DNA of 64,000 nt from Catenaria anguillulae PL171. Taxonomy: Eukaryota; Blastocladiomycota; Blastocladiomycetes; Blastocladiales; Catenariaceae. The notes under the pieces are model-generated. The model was not told where the DNA came from. It ran no database searches and saw only the letters and a list, made by a program, of their open reading frames with translations. The DNA lies in contig MCFL01000079.1 in NCBI GenBank assembly GCA_002102555.1, forward strand, positions 1-64,000. Direction: 5' to 3'. The stretch's first letter is position 1, and every line of letters starts with the position of its first letter. Positions 22,322 through 34,300 of the stretch are shown one piece after another. The position numbers and the translations under genes are program-made.

Positions 22322-24313
22322 TTACAGGGATACATTGTGTGTCAACAAATGCGCCTCCACAACCCACGGCCACACCGGCTCGTTGCAAATCGGACACTGC
22401 ATATGATTGGCCGGGCCGGACGTGCCGCCGCCGCCAGCAAGCGCGAGCGCGGTGTCTGGCGGCTCGTCGTGCTCGACCATGACCATGACAGGCGACGAAA
22501 CTGCGACTGCACGTGCACGAGTGGATGCAGATGCTGAGAAAAACGAGTCGAGGTTCCTTGCTGATGATGATTTGAGCTCGAGGTTTGTGAAGGCAACGTT
22601 GATCCTATGTCCAAGCGCATATTCCAATCCGGTCAGCTTGATGGCAAAGTAACAAATGGACAAGGAAATGCAAGTTTGTGTACAAGGTCAAATCCATTGG
22701 CCCGTTGCCAACCAACCGATCGGCCACACCCTTGACCGCCTTATCCATGATGTGATCCACCGCCTTGTCCTCATCCTGGCCTTGACAGTCGGGCACGCGC
22801 AAAGCGACTGACGCCGACTTGCGTGCCCACGAGTCGCCCGCCAAGCGCACAGATAGCCGGAACCGAGTCGCCACAATGGAGTGGGTGTGCGCCTCTGCAC
22901 GATACCGAGCCAAAAGCAGGGCCACGAGATGGCGCGCTGCGAGGTCAAATGCGGCGCGCGATGTGATTGACCCTGGCCGAAACGAATCTTCGGTCGAGAT
23001 TTGCGTTGGATGCGACGTGTTGACCACCTGGGTCGAGTCAAAGGGTAAGTTCGAATACAGTAATTCACGCCGACAACGCGATAAAAGGTACGTACGGGTG
23101 TTGAATCCAAGCCTCGAATCGCTTCCCACACTTGCTTGGCCCTTGCCTCACCCACCGCCCCGCCCACAACCCGAATCCACTCTGGCCAACGCACCTGATC
23201 CCTGACCTCGCCCACGGTTGCTTGCTTGCCACTCACCACGAGCCCATCATCCACAAGCACCTTGCGCACCCGATAACCCAATCCAGGCACAACGCCCATG
23301 TGCATTGGCGCGAGCACGTCTGCAACTGCCTCGGGCAACAGCAAACCGAGCCCGTCGGGTTTACGGAACCCGCTGGCGAGTTTGGCGGCGAGTTTGGAGG
23401 TACCGACACCAATGGAGCATGTCAGATTGAGATGTGTTTGGATGGCAGATTGGATGGCGAGCGCCCAGTGTGTTGCGTGGACAAGGTGCTCTGGTACGGC
23501 GGCACATGCGTCATTGGGTATGACGATGCACTTGGCGGGCAGGCCAGCGGCGAGTGCGTTGGGTAACGGCACGCGTGCCGTATCGATAAAGAGTTCGTCA
23601 AGCCCAAGGCGTTCAATGCGCATGAGATCTGGGAGTGGCACCGTGACGAGGTGGCTACCAAGTGCGGGCGGTGCTTGAGTGGGCAGTGGGCGTCCTCGCA
23701 CAAGCCAGTAGATCTTGTCCGAGATGGACCGGTAGTAGGTCAGGTCCTCACCTGAGCGGATGACGAGGTCGGGGCATGTACGCAGAGCGTCCGTGACTAC
23801 GCCAAAGTAGAGCGCACGTTAAGTTAGGGGGATAGAGAACAACGGCTGCATTCTGATTCATACCGAGCATGAGCTTGCCGACGCCGCGAGCTCGGGCAAC
23901 ATAGTTGCAGGTGACAATGATTTGCTTTTGCTACATTAAACGTACACAATGGAATCGTGTGAGTATGGGATGGATCTCAATGCCAAGGTGCAGTTTACGC
24001 ACCTGGATGCCGAGTGGCAATGTGGCAAGGATTGGGTCCTGTATTGCTAAGGTCATCCGCCGTGAGTCACTCACGCAACGCAAACAGACCAACTTGAATG
24101 AACGAAATAGCGAACCCGCAATTCTTCACATTGGGCATAAAAGGATGCCATGTCGAGATGAATGATGGCTCGGCCATTGTCCTGCCCATCGACAGCAGCA
24201 GGACCGTGACTATTGGGAGCGTTGACATTGCCCCAGTTGCGGACAGAGACAGAGTCGCCAGCGTCGGGCGATGAGGGGATGGTGTCGTCACCGTCGTCGT
24301 CGGGGTTATTCAT
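22322..24313 (-). CDS. Y-family DNA polymerase, Pol iota-like
   Basis: Six exons fit in phase: 24313-24116, 24038-24003, 23930-23864, 23796-23096, 23027-22713 and 22636-22322, about 543 residues. An in-frame ATG at 24364 would add 17. Motifs in order: I-I-H-L-D-M-A-S-F-Y-A-Q-C-E-E (first metal-binding Asp), P-L-G-I-Q then NYVARARGVGKLM (fingers), G-E-D-L-T-Y-Y-R, E-R-L-G-L-D-E-L-F-I-D (catalytic Asp-Glu), IGVGTSKLAAKLASGFRKPDG (palm/thumb), P-G-L-G-Y-R, and I-S-T-E-D-S-F in the little finger. The G-E-D-L-T and E-R-L-G-x-D-E segments resemble Pol iota more than eta or kappa. The C-terminus has a PIP-like box (NLDSFF) and a C-x2-C...H-x3-H finger suggestive of ubiquitin binding. The exon 5/6 junction is the least certain. 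Confidence 0.87.
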
Positions 24314-24364
24314 GGCGGTGCAGGTTTCATTGAATCGTATATGATGCATGTGGTTTGAGCTCAA

Positions 24365-24967
24365 TCTGTTAAAGTTGTGTATCTTTTTGTTGAATGTGGG
24401 TCAAGTGTTGGTTGGCACGTATGTCAGATCCTCTGCCAGTCCAAGCGCTGGACGACTAGGTCTCGCGGATGTCTGGTTCACTGACGACACAAAACATGTG
24501 TGTGTACTGAGGAGGGCTCAGCCTTCAATCAACCTGCTCAGTAAACCGGCGTGTCCACATTTCAAACGCAGTCCAACACACGCAACCATACGCCCTGTGT
24601 CCGCCGCCGCTAGAGAAACAAACAAACGGGCAGGGCGCCATGGTCAAGAGGCAGGATCCGACAGGGGGGTGTATCAAGATGAAAATGACGACAAATGAAT
24701 GGACAAGAGAAAGAGAGCCAAGGGCCAAGTGGAATGATGACGGGCGGGTAGATGTGGCCGAAGTACGATGGGCTGGCCCGAGCTAGCAAAAACAAGTCGA
24801 AACAAGGAGGTTAGACTGAGGTTGGTCATCCGCCCATTTAGAGACTTGATATAAAGCGCCACGCACATTCATCAAGGCAGACAAACGGGCATGATCCACG
24901 CTATCCAAGGCACACGCCAATCGAGGGTCCACGACCATGAGCGACCGGGACAAAGGGACAAAGGCGC
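24365..24967. other. Intergenic between Pol iota-like and ATP18-like genes
   Basis: No recognisable gene. Short frames only. Confidence 0.45.
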
Positions 24968-25132
24968 TTAGTGGTGGCCCTTGGGGGCGGGCGGGTTGGC
25001 GGCCTGGGCAGCGAGCATGCCCTCGCGGGCCTTGTAGAGCAGACCCCAGGTGATGACGCCGCCGACGGCAAACATCTTGAAGGGCCGGAACATGGCGGTC
25101 GGGTAGAGCTTGTATCCGAGGAACGAGGCCAT
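24968..25132 (-). CDS. Small protein resembling mitochondrial ATP synthase subunit i/j (ATP18)
   Basis: Single short exon of 54 residues. It has K-L-Y-P-T near the start, one hydrophobic segment (FAVGGVITWGLLY) and a small hydrophilic tail ending in Pro/Lys/His. Fungal subunit i/j has the same size and plan: a K-x-Y-P-T-P start, one membrane span and a basic tail, anchoring the F1Fo dimer stalk in the inner membrane. Similarity is limited to short motifs, so the assignment is moderate. The codon pattern and isolated ATG with a purine-poor leader support it being coding. Confidence 0.5.
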   Translation of the reverse strand: MASFLGYKLYPTAMFRPFKMFAVGGVITWGLLYKAREGMLAAQAANPPAPKGHH

Positions 25133-25650
25133 CTTGCTTTTGCTTGGGGTTGGGGGTTGGTGTGGATTGCGACTGGCGGGTGTGCGATGCGTAGCGTAAA
25201 GCGTAGCGTGGCGTGGCGCGAGAGGAGAGTGGTCGGTGACTATTGTGTGTACCAAAGTGGAAAACGGGAAAGTGGGGGACTGATGATGATGAGGATGATG
25301 GCCATGATTGGATCGGCGTGCCGATGACCATCATGGCCGATCATTATGCATCACTCCTCATGTGTATGTACATACGTACCATTAATTGAGTAAATTCGAC
25401 CATTGCAAACTCATCCAAACCCACTCTCGACTCTGACCGCCACTCGCAGCATCCTGTTTCTGGCCAGCGCCAGTACACCTGAAATATATCCGATCTGCTC
25501 CCCGCCCTGGTTCGTTCCTCGCTTCGTTTCTTTGAGACTGCCCGGCCCATGACCTCCCTCCAACACTGATGGGCTGAGTATACCCTCCAGAACCACACAC
25601 CCAACACCCAGCAAGCAACACAGAGCAGGTCAAGACCAGTAACTCTCAAC
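25133..25650. other. Divergent promoter region between ATP18-like gene and Bre1
   Basis: No gene seen. The two flanking genes start divergently from this ~520-bp interval. Confidence 0.5.
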
Positions 25651-28600
25651 ATGGCAAGCGAACGAAAGCGTCGCATCATCCACGATGACGACGATGACGA
25701 CGACTCCGACCTGTCGGGCTCCTCCTCAGCGCCCATGGACGGCGTCACTTTTTCCTCAACATCGGCCGCTCAGCCGCCGCAAAATGCTCTTCCTCCTCTC
25801 CCCAACGCCTCCTCCTCATCTGCTTCCGCCTCGGCCCTATCTGCCTCAGCGCCTCCGCCCTCAAAGCGCAAACGCATCGCCACTGGCGGCACCACACCGC
25901 CCATCCACACAGCGGGCGGCCGGCGCACAACTACCCCACCGCTGAGCGCTGGATCTTCCACTGGTGCATCGTCGTATTCGTCGTCCTCGGATCAGCACCA
26001 TGCTTTGCCACCGCCGCCTTTGCCCGATGCCGCCGCCGGGGAACGCATTCCGTTTCCGGCAGAGTCGCAGGAGGCGCTCGAGGTACTTGGGATTTGTCCC
26101 GGACGCTTTTGGCAAACAATCCATGGCTTCTGACTGATGCACGGGCACACGCACATACCACAGTCACTCATTCACACGTTTCAAAAAGACGCAGTGATCC
26201 GCCAACTTGCAGATTACATGCGACAAGTCCAGGTGCTGCAGGCCGAGCGCGAGCAGTGGATGGCAAGGAACTCGCAATTGTCAGATATGGTGACTGCAAT
26301 TGGTGGATGGTGGACCGAGGTACGTATCATTCAAGGATCAAACTCCGTTTTTTCCGCTTTTCGCCCACTCATACTCTCGTGGGGACACTTAGATTGCCGA
26401 CGAACTATTGCTCTTGTCGAGCCGGTTTGACGCCCAGCAACACATCAACGCCATTCTCGCTCAACAAGGTCCGTCTTTTTCTTTCCGACTCGTCCCATGC
26501 AGTCAACCCCTAACTCGACAACAAATCACAGACACGGCACGCAACGCCTTCCTGACCTCGCTGCTCAACATTGACCAAGAAGCCGCCCTCGAAGAGCAAC
26601 TCAACGCCACCCACATGCAAGCCCGGCACCTCGTTGCCTCGTTTATCCACTACCTGGACCATCAATCCACGCCCGCGGCGCCCGATGTGGACGCCCTGCG
26701 CCAGCGATGCGCCAAGTTGCGGGCCGACCTTGTTCGCACGGAACGCGACCTGGCCGTTGCACGCGTGACGGCACATGACACGCGCGTGCAGCTCGAGGCA
26801 GCACGTGAGGAGGGACGCAAGAAGGATCGGGTGATTGACCGGTTGCAGAGCCGGACATGGGCGGGCGCGTTTTTGCAGCCCATGGCGGCGCCGGCCAAAG
26901 GAGGAGACGACGGTGGGGAGACGCCAAAGGTCGGGCATGGCCAGGGAGGTGCAAGTACCGTTTCGACGCCCACGTCGGCACCCGTGCAATTGCTGCCTGA
27001 TGCAACAAGTGCCGTGGCGCCTGTGCCGCCCGCGACCACGACCACGGGCCAAGCGGATCTCGACTCGGCAAAGCTGCTGACGCTCGACGATCTTGCCACC
27101 CTGGCCGAATCCACCTCGGCCGCACACATGCACGCCATGGCCGACGAGCTTGCCCGAACCAAGCGCGAGCTCGACACATTGCGGATTGCCGCGCAACAGC
27201 CGCCCGATATCCCAGCAACGCATCCGGGCCTGGTTGCGTTGCAAGCCGAGCTCGCCACACGTGCCGCAGAGGCAAGCACGTGCCGGGCACGCGCAGAGGC
27301 GCTTGCGGGCGAGCTGGCGCAGGTCAAGGAGCAGCAGACCGCATGGATGAGTGCGCATGCCGAGCAGCTTGCCGGCGCGCAGGCGCAGTGTGAGCTCGAG
27401 GCCAAGCGGTTGGCCGATGAGATTGCTAGGGTCAGGAGGCAGAGGGATGAGGCTGTGCAGCAGCGCGATGGGTTAGTTGCGGAGAAGCGCGCGAGGATTG
27501 GGGAGGGCGAGGCGAGCGAGGTCAAGCGGCAGGTCGTGGAAAAGAGGTTGGAGATGGCCGAGGCGAGGGTCAGGCGGTTGGTCGCGGGCATGGCGGAAGG
27601 GTGGGGGTGGGTCCAGTTTGCGGGTGAGGTTGGCGCGGGGGTCGAGGTTGGCGAGGTTGTGGGCAAATTGGAGGACAAGATCAGGCAGTTGGAGGCGGGC
27701 GGGTTGGTTGCGGCCGCCGACAGCGACAACGAGATGGCCGATGTGGCCACGTTGCGTGCGCAGCTGGCAAATGCACAGGCTCAAGTCGCGGCGCTGTGCG
27801 AGGAAATGGACTCGACCGCCGAAGGGTATGGCCAACTGGACGCTCGTATTTCTCAGGTGGCACAAGCCATCCGTGCCCGCGACGACCTTGTTGCCAAGCT
27901 GGCGGCCGACAAGACAAAGCTCGATGGCAAGATTTTGTTTTTGCGCAAACAGTGTGAGCAGCTCAAGGCCGATGCCGACGTTGCGCGACGCGCGGCCGAA
28001 GTGTTGCGGGATGCCGTGCGCGCAGCCGAAGATCGCGATCGTGCCGCGGCCACGCATGTTGCGGCAGTCGCCCGCGAGGCCGCCTTGGCTCAGGAACGCG
28101 CCATGCGCGAGGTGGGCCGCGCGGCAGACTTGGAGGCACAGGTCGCCGGGTTGGATTTACGTGCAAAGACGGCCGACGAGCAAGTGGCGCATTTGAGCGC
28201 GATTCTCGACCAGCGCACGGCCGACGGCGAGGCTGCAAAGGCACTTTTGGCTGCAGCCGAGGGCAAAGTGGCGGCCATGACGGCAGTGGTTGCCGAGCGG
28301 GATTCGCTGGTGGCCGAGCATGGCAAGCGCGTAGCGCAAGCACAAGCGGCTGCGGCGCAGGCTCAAGCGCAGGCCAAGGCTGCGGCCGCGTCAGCGTCGA
28401 GTGCCGTCGGTGGTCCGCGCGGGCCCATGCCTGTGAGCGAGTCGGGCATGGTAGGTGCAGGCGTGGGCGACGAGGACTTGCTGCAAAACTACCGGCAGTT
28501 GCTGCAATGTGGCGTGTGCCAGCACAGGTTCAAGGACACGGTGCTGGTCAAGTGCATGCACACGTTTTGCCGTGGGTGCATTGATTTGCGCATTGAGACG

Positions 28601-28669
28601 AGGCAACGCAAGTGTCCAACGTGTGGGGATGCCTTTGGCAGTGGGGATGTCAAGCAGTTGTTCTTGTGA
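25651..28669 (+). CDS. BRE1: E3 ubiquitin-protein ligase Bre1
   Basis: Four exons, 25651-26082, 26164-26319, 26393-26468 and 26532-28669, with matching phases, encode 933 residues. The N-terminus has a basic KRKR/RKRRI start, a poly-Asp run and a Ser-rich disordered region. From about residue 145 almost the whole protein is coiled coil. The extreme C-terminus is a C3HC4 RING: C-G-V-C, then KDTVLVKCMHTFCRGC, R-Q-R-K-C-P-T-C-G-x-x-F-G, ending D-V-K-Q-L-F-L. The R-Q-R-K-C-P-x-C-x-x-x-F-G-x-x-D-V ending is diagnostic of Bre1/RNF20/RNF40. With Rad6 it monoubiquitylates histone H2B during transcription, a prerequisite for Set1-dependent H3K4 methylation. It is somewhat longer than budding-yeast Bre1 (about 700) because of Ala-rich coiled-coil expansions. 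Confidence 0.95.
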
Positions 28670-28853
28670 GTGCCGTGCATTGTCGTTGTTGATGTTCTTC
28701 TTTTCATTCATTCTCCTATATACACACAGGGTTTCATTTGCTTCTGCTTTCTCTTCCGCCTCGCACTCACTCACTCGTCGTGTCATTCATTTCACCCAAA
28801 CTTCTGACGGCAACAACAACAAAACGTGACTTTAGAGCCGCCTCTCCACCAGT

Positions 28854-28924
28854 GAACCATTGGTGTAGTGGTAGCATATCACCCTTCCAAGGTGGCGGCT
28901 CGGGTTCGAACCCCGGATGGTTCA
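28854..28924 (+). tRNA. tRNA-Gly (TCC)
   Basis: Third copy of the 71-nt tRNA-Gly(TCC), identical by eye to the copies in the inverted duplication. Its flanks do not match those arms. It is followed at once by TTTTTG, a Pol III terminator-like T run. Confidence 0.95.
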
Positions 28925-29231
28925 TTTTTGTTTTCGCTGGATTGAGTGTTGGACATGTTTTGGACACACCGATTCAGGCACATGGGTCATTGAGAAGCAT
29001 TCTTATTCTTGCGCTCTTCATTGAACCGGACAGTACCGCCCATCAGTAAGTAATGTCAAGGGAATGTTGTTTCATCTCACTTGGACGGCAGACGGATAGG
29101 AAAGAGACCAAACGTGTCCAGAAAAGAGGAAATGGTGGCAATTCATTTCGGACTGAGAGAGCATCAATGACACATATTTACAAACCAGGCCAGTGCGTGT
29201 CCACACTTGCCAAGGGAATCCATTCAACATG

Positions 29232-31376
29232 TTACCAGGAATCACGTCGCACATGTGCTGCGGGCACACCACCCCAACGGATATAGTCCCAGAGCCACCT
29301 GAGTTGCTCTTTGAGCGTTTCCAAACTCTCGTCTTGCTTGGCAATACGTGCGCGCTGCTCGTTACAAACGCGACGCAACTCTTGTACTTCAATTGACTGT
29401 TGCGTGGGCGCCGCGTTGATGTGAGGAAATGCCGCTGGCTGACTTGGTTGACCATGGGCGAGAAGCTTGCGACCCAGTTCTGCAAATACACGCGCTGCAC
29501 AAGCGTCTGCCTCGCCAGAGTCTGCCACGCTTCCTGACCGTGACCGAGGCTCGACTCTTAAATTGCCAGCTACAGCCGCCGCCTTGGTCAGCCCGTGAGC
29601 AAAGCCGCTGCTCGTCGATAACGTCTGTTCCTCTGTGACCTGAGCCTGAATATCTCGCAATTGTTGCTCGCCGACCTGCAGTGCGTCATTGACCAGATCC
29701 GTGTCCTGATGCAATTCTCCTCGATCACCTTGAATGCCGCAATGGCCCATGATCACAGTTTGCCGCACTGTTGTGTCAGGACAAATATGGGTTTCGCCAT
29801 ACGTTGCCGCGACCGTTGCTGCGACCGTTGCTGCGACCGTTGCTGCGACTGTTGCTGCGACCGTTGTTGCGACCACCATATCCGCCAAATCAGAATCGGA
29901 ACCCGCACTGAATCGCCTCTTGACACCACCAACTTGGCCCATGGGCATTTGACGACAAGCTTGTTCTTGTGACGTGTGGCAACGATTACGTACTGGTCGG
30001 GGCCGGAAATCGCCAAGTTGACGACGCAAACTTGACGCGAATTCTTTCTCTTGCTCATGATCTCGGTTCTGCTCATGAAACTGTTGCACACGCAATTGGT
30101 AACCTTCTTGACAAGCTGCCTGCTCACGCAATTCCCACTCGCGCTTGACTGCATGAACCGTGATATCCTGGCGCACTTGGTCGCCATTCTCTCGATGCTC
30201 GTCTTGACTCAAGTGCACTTGAACCACGGGCGCCTGCTTCTCAATAGCATCCTCGGTCGCTGTGTCGTCAAGTGCGGAATCTTGACGGTGCACCGAACCG
30301 CACAAGTCGCCTTTAGCGACTGTAGCCGGAGCCGGATCGGACGAGGCAGCGCACGCTTGCGTCTCGAGCTCCTCGATCCGCTTGGCCAATTGACCCTTGT
30401 CCGCAATCACGTTTTCAAGCGTCTCCTTCTGCATACCAACCATCTCGCGCAAACCTCGCGCATCACGACTGAACACATTGGCCATATCCCGCGCAACGGC
30501 CAGTTGGCGGCGCGTGCGCAAGCCTGCAAGCGCAATGTCAGAAAGCGCAAGGACGAGCGAGCGACGTTCGGCCGCAAATTTGGCGTGCGCTTGCTTGAGA
30601 TCCATGGCGTCCATCTTGGTCGCCATGTCCAAGTACATGCCCAGCTTGTGGGCCTCGTATTCTGCGGCCTTGAGCTTGGCCGCCGACCTTGCGGCTTCGG
30701 CCATCTTTGCTGTTCCTTGGCGCTGCGCTTCATACGCGCCCGAAAGTAAATGCCGCGTGTGATTCAAGTCGTTGGCCAAGCGCGTCTTGTCTTGTTGTAG
30801 CATCTCAATTTTGCCGGTGAGTGCCGTGATTGATGCGCGCGAATGCAATACCTCGTGCTCAAGGTTGTGGATATGCATCGCTGCTGCCATGGCCGACCGC
30901 TCGAGCTGACGGCGAACCTTGCCCAACTCTTCTTGCACGTAGAAAACATGGTGATCGGCATGCTCTCGCGCAATGACTTGGTCCTTGAGCCGGTGTTTGA
31001 GCTGAACGGCCATGGACTCCCAGACTGCGGCCGTCTTGGCCGCCTCAGATTGCACAGCAGCTAGCTGTTGTCGGGCATGTTCAAGCTCTGCATCCGCTGC
31101 CTGCATGGCGCCTTGCCCATCGGTGTCGTGACGAAATGCAGCCAAGTTGCAGCTCGCAGTCGTCGCGTGCGTTGGCTCATTGGTTTGGCCTGCTTCCGCC
31201 GCGGGTACTTGCTTGAGGAGGGAATCATGATGGGCGAGAACGACGGGTTCGGGCGCGGGGACAGTGGCTGGAGATATCCAGTGAGTATCAAGTCCCATGG
31301 CAGGAATGAGGACACCAGTCGCCTTTCGGGCGAGACCGATCACAGCGGCAAACGTGTAAATCACGACAATTGACAT
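29232..31376 (-). CDS. Membrane-anchored coiled-coil protein with VAAT tandem repeat
   Basis: Single exon, 714 residues from the ATG at 31376; the frame also runs 9 codons upstream without an ATG. A short hydrophobic segment at the extreme N-terminus (SIVVIYTFAAVIGLA) could be a signal anchor. Residues about 70-440 are long heptad-rich coiled coil (Ala/Gln/Glu/Lys/Leu-rich). Near the middle lies a run of (V-A-A-T) units, from a 12-bp repeat at about 29810-29873. The C-terminus returns to coiled coil and ends with tryptophan-rich W-L-W-D-Y-I-R-W. No enzyme motif is seen. Tethering or scaffold function is only an inference from structure. Confidence 0.7.
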   Translation of the reverse strand: MSIVVIYTFAAVIGLARKATGVLIPAMGLDTHWISPATVPAPEPVVLAHHDSLLKQVPAAEAGQTNEPTHATTASCNLAAFRHDTDGQGAMQAADAELEHARQQLAAVQSEAAKTAAVWESMAVQLKHRLKDQVIAREHADHHVFYVQEELGKVRRQLERSAMAAAMHIHNLEHEVLHSRASITALTGKIEMLQQDKTRLANDLNHTRHLLSGAYEAQRQGTAKMAEAARSAAKLKAAEYEAHKLGMYLDMATKMDAMDLKQAHAKFAAERRSLVLALSDIALAGLRTRRQLAVARDMANVFSRDARGLREMVGMQKETLENVIADKGQLAKRIEELETQACAASSDPAPATVAKGDLCGSVHRQDSALDDTATEDAIEKQAPVVQVHLSQDEHRENGDQVRQDITVHAVKREWELREQAACQEGYQLRVQQFHEQNRDHEQEKEFASSLRRQLGDFRPRPVRNRCHTSQEQACRQMPMGQVGGVKRRFSAGSDSDLADMVVATTVAATVAATVAATVAATVAATYGETHICPDTTVRQTVIMGHCGIQGDRGELHQDTDLVNDALQVGEQQLRDIQAQVTEEQTLSTSSGFAHGLTKAAAVAGNLRVEPRSRSGSVADSGEADACAARVFAELGRKLLAHGQPSQPAAFPHINAAPTQQSIEVQELRRVCNEQRARIAKQDESLETLKEQLRWLWDYIRWGGVPAAHVRRDSW
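29810..29873. repeat. 12-bp in-frame tandem repeat
   Basis: About five near-perfect copies of a GTTGCTGCGACC unit within the coiled-coil gene. The length is a multiple of three, so copy-number changes keep the frame. Confidence 0.9.
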
Positions 31377-34300
31377 TTTGACGGTAATGTCTGCGTCAAA
31401 CAAACGCGAGTGTGGGTCAGTGAGTGGCCAGGACGCGACGTGTTCAGGGCTACATATGTAGGACGGAAGAGTGCGAACATTGAGTCTAGGTAAATATGTG
31501 TCTAGGTCGACGACGACTGGGACGGTGGTTTGACCGTTGCAAGCAGATCGGAAACGAATTCTGGCGAATGTCGGTTATTAATAGGCAGGGAGGTATTTGC
31601 TTTCACTCGATCGAACCGATGAGGGCAAATGAATTGGAGCAAGTGGTGCGTTGGATCGGATCGGGCGGTGAGGCGAGGAGCTTGTTGAGTAAGGCGATGG
31701 CACTTTGCTTTGGGAGCAAAAACTTGACCTTGAGTTTGCAAGAACTTGATTTTTTTTTGGATTTAGCTATTGGGAATGGAGCAAGAGCGTGGTCGTTTGC
31801 GATCCAAGAGCGCGCAAACGAGCGAGGACGAGGACAAAAATGCAACAAATGCGAACGCTTTTCACACGCCTGCGCCCAAATTGAGCTGCTCGCTCGCAGA
31901 TCACGTTTATTGCGCGCCGCCGGTTGATTGGTGGGGTCAGTCAGCTCGCCATCATAATGTGAACGACGGCTATAGATGGGCAGTAAACGTTAGGGGATGG
32001 CTGATCCCGGACTCAAGCTCCTGACATTTGAATCATTATCTGACAAAGGTCGGGCAACAGCGCCGGCGTTACCCCCTGCAGTCTCAAGATCATGTCCGGT
32101 CAACCTCTGATCTCTGGTCGCAAGAAAATCACATTTTTCTGGTCATACCCTGACATTGGTCCCAACGTGTGCCATTGAATGTGGCTGCGTAGGTATTCGT
32201 AACATTAGACGAAAGCCCGTGGTGCTCAATAGCGAAGCCGTGACTTGTTATTGGTATGAGTCTTGCAGGCGCTCTGGTCAGCTTGATGATCATCGCCAGC
32301 AGATGAGTTGCTGCTGGCTGCTCTCCCGTGCCCGACGAGATACTGACGGGAACTGGACGTGAATGTATTGAAAGCACAATGAGTACTTTACTCGTTATAA
32401 ACTCTCCCTGAAGCCGTGCTGGCACAGTCGAAGCTGGGCAAGAGTTGAAGTGGCCTGGCCACGTTCGCGAATGATCTCGTCTTTGGCGCCACCACATTTG
32501 AGAATACAAGGGATTGCTTCCTACTTGGAAATGCGCTGAATATTTTGTTATACTTCTTCTATCGTCATAGCCTGGGCAATGCAAAGCATCCCGGCAATTG
32601 GCAACGAGGCATGCAAGGTGGAGGCGGGCCGAGCGAGCGAGGAGTTACGCGTCAGCACGCGCCGCGCCACACTGCAGTGATGATGGCTCGCCGATCCTCC
32701 TTCCACTCATATGAATGGGCACTTGGACTGACTGTTGACTATGTACGACCATGAAGCTGGACAAGACTGCCTCTTCTCAAACGAATGAACAAGCCTTCCC
32801 AATGAGATGACCTTGGATGAACAGCAGTGTTTTGCATTTCAAGTCCTATTTGACCACCTGCAGCCCTAGGCCAATCCCGTCTCCATGTCGCCACGGCCTC
32901 CGACCGCGTCCACACGCTGCCGCGAAATCCAGTCTTCAGTCTTCACCCACATCTTTCAACGGATCTGGATCATGTAACAATATGTATTTTCCTCGTTTGC
33001 GGAACACTCCCTCTGCCGCATCACCACCCGACCAGGGCCACTGCATGTGCTTCGCTCAACATACTCAAAGACTCACGCGGGATCACGGACACATCCGCCG
33101 CCATTGCGGACATGAGCGGCTTTAAGCCCTTGCGAAAGATTGCTTATGATATCTGCTTTCGATTGCCAGGGCATCTGCGTCGTTGGTGCCTCCACTCTTG
33201 AACGTTGTTGGGCCAATAGGACGATGGGTCCGGCACGCATTCACCTCCGCACCGCAAATACCTGGCATGATATGGTCCGCGATCCGCCATCTCCGACCTT
33301 GTTTTCCCATCTGCCCACCTTTTTGAGCTTGAGCGGATGAGACATCGATCGATTGTTCCTGACTTTCGCAGTCGCACTTTTCCGCCGAGCCGCTGCGCGT
33401 GTTTGTGCATGGTACATTTTCCTACATACTTGTCACTCACGACTTGACTCGTGGCCCGCTCCCACAACAATTTTCATTTCAAATGTATCCGCCTAGACTC
33501 ACAGCACATCGTCACACCCATTGCCATCTCCCTCATGGGTTAACCGCGTTCCGTGGCGACGACAACATTCAAACACATTCACTGTGCAAACTCACACAGC
33601 CGCCCAGCCGTCCAAGCCGCCCTCGATCTTTGCAGTGTGCCCCACGCATTGTAGTCGGCCGCTGTTCCCCACTAATAACCGGATTCACGACCCAGTCCAA
33701 CCTGCACTGAATCTCACTCGATCAAGTGTCGACCATCACCCATTGTCACCGTCGCTTTTTATGCAACTGATGAACACCACATGTCGACCCGTTTCTTGCA
33801 TTGCACGGCATTTGCTCGGCGACGCATCACCTCACTTCCTCAAATTCATTCCGCACGTGATGCTCGCAGCTCGCATCACTCACACACATACGAGCACACA
33901 TTCAATGATTTTCTTGGTCTGCACCGGCCACCGGCAACACCACCAGATCGCTTTGCATCCAACTCTGGATTATTGTCCTGCGGCGGCCGATTCAAAATGT
34001 AGGGCGCCTCCACGATCCGCGCCTGGCCACTCCGACGGTCGTGAGATCGCAGGGCGCTTGCCAAGTCGAGGAAACAAGTAGGTGTTTGTGGAGTAAGCAT
34101 TTGAGGTTTGCGGTGTCGCCTAACGCGGGCGTTTCGAAGTGGCTAAGCAGGTGCAAACGATGGGACTCGGTCGGCGTGTGAATGGAGGCCAAGGATGTGC
34201 GCAAGTGGCTGTCGGCAATTCAACGCCAACTCATTGGACAAGGAGATTCAGAGCGGTGGTACGAGGGCGAGCAGCTCTCAGCGACGACAAAAGGAGACAA

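Noticed and set aside
26662-27750. 362-codon minus-strand frame opposite Bre1
   Set aside because: Shadow of the Ala-rich coiled coil on the other strand. Composition is Ser/Ala/Cys without domain structure.
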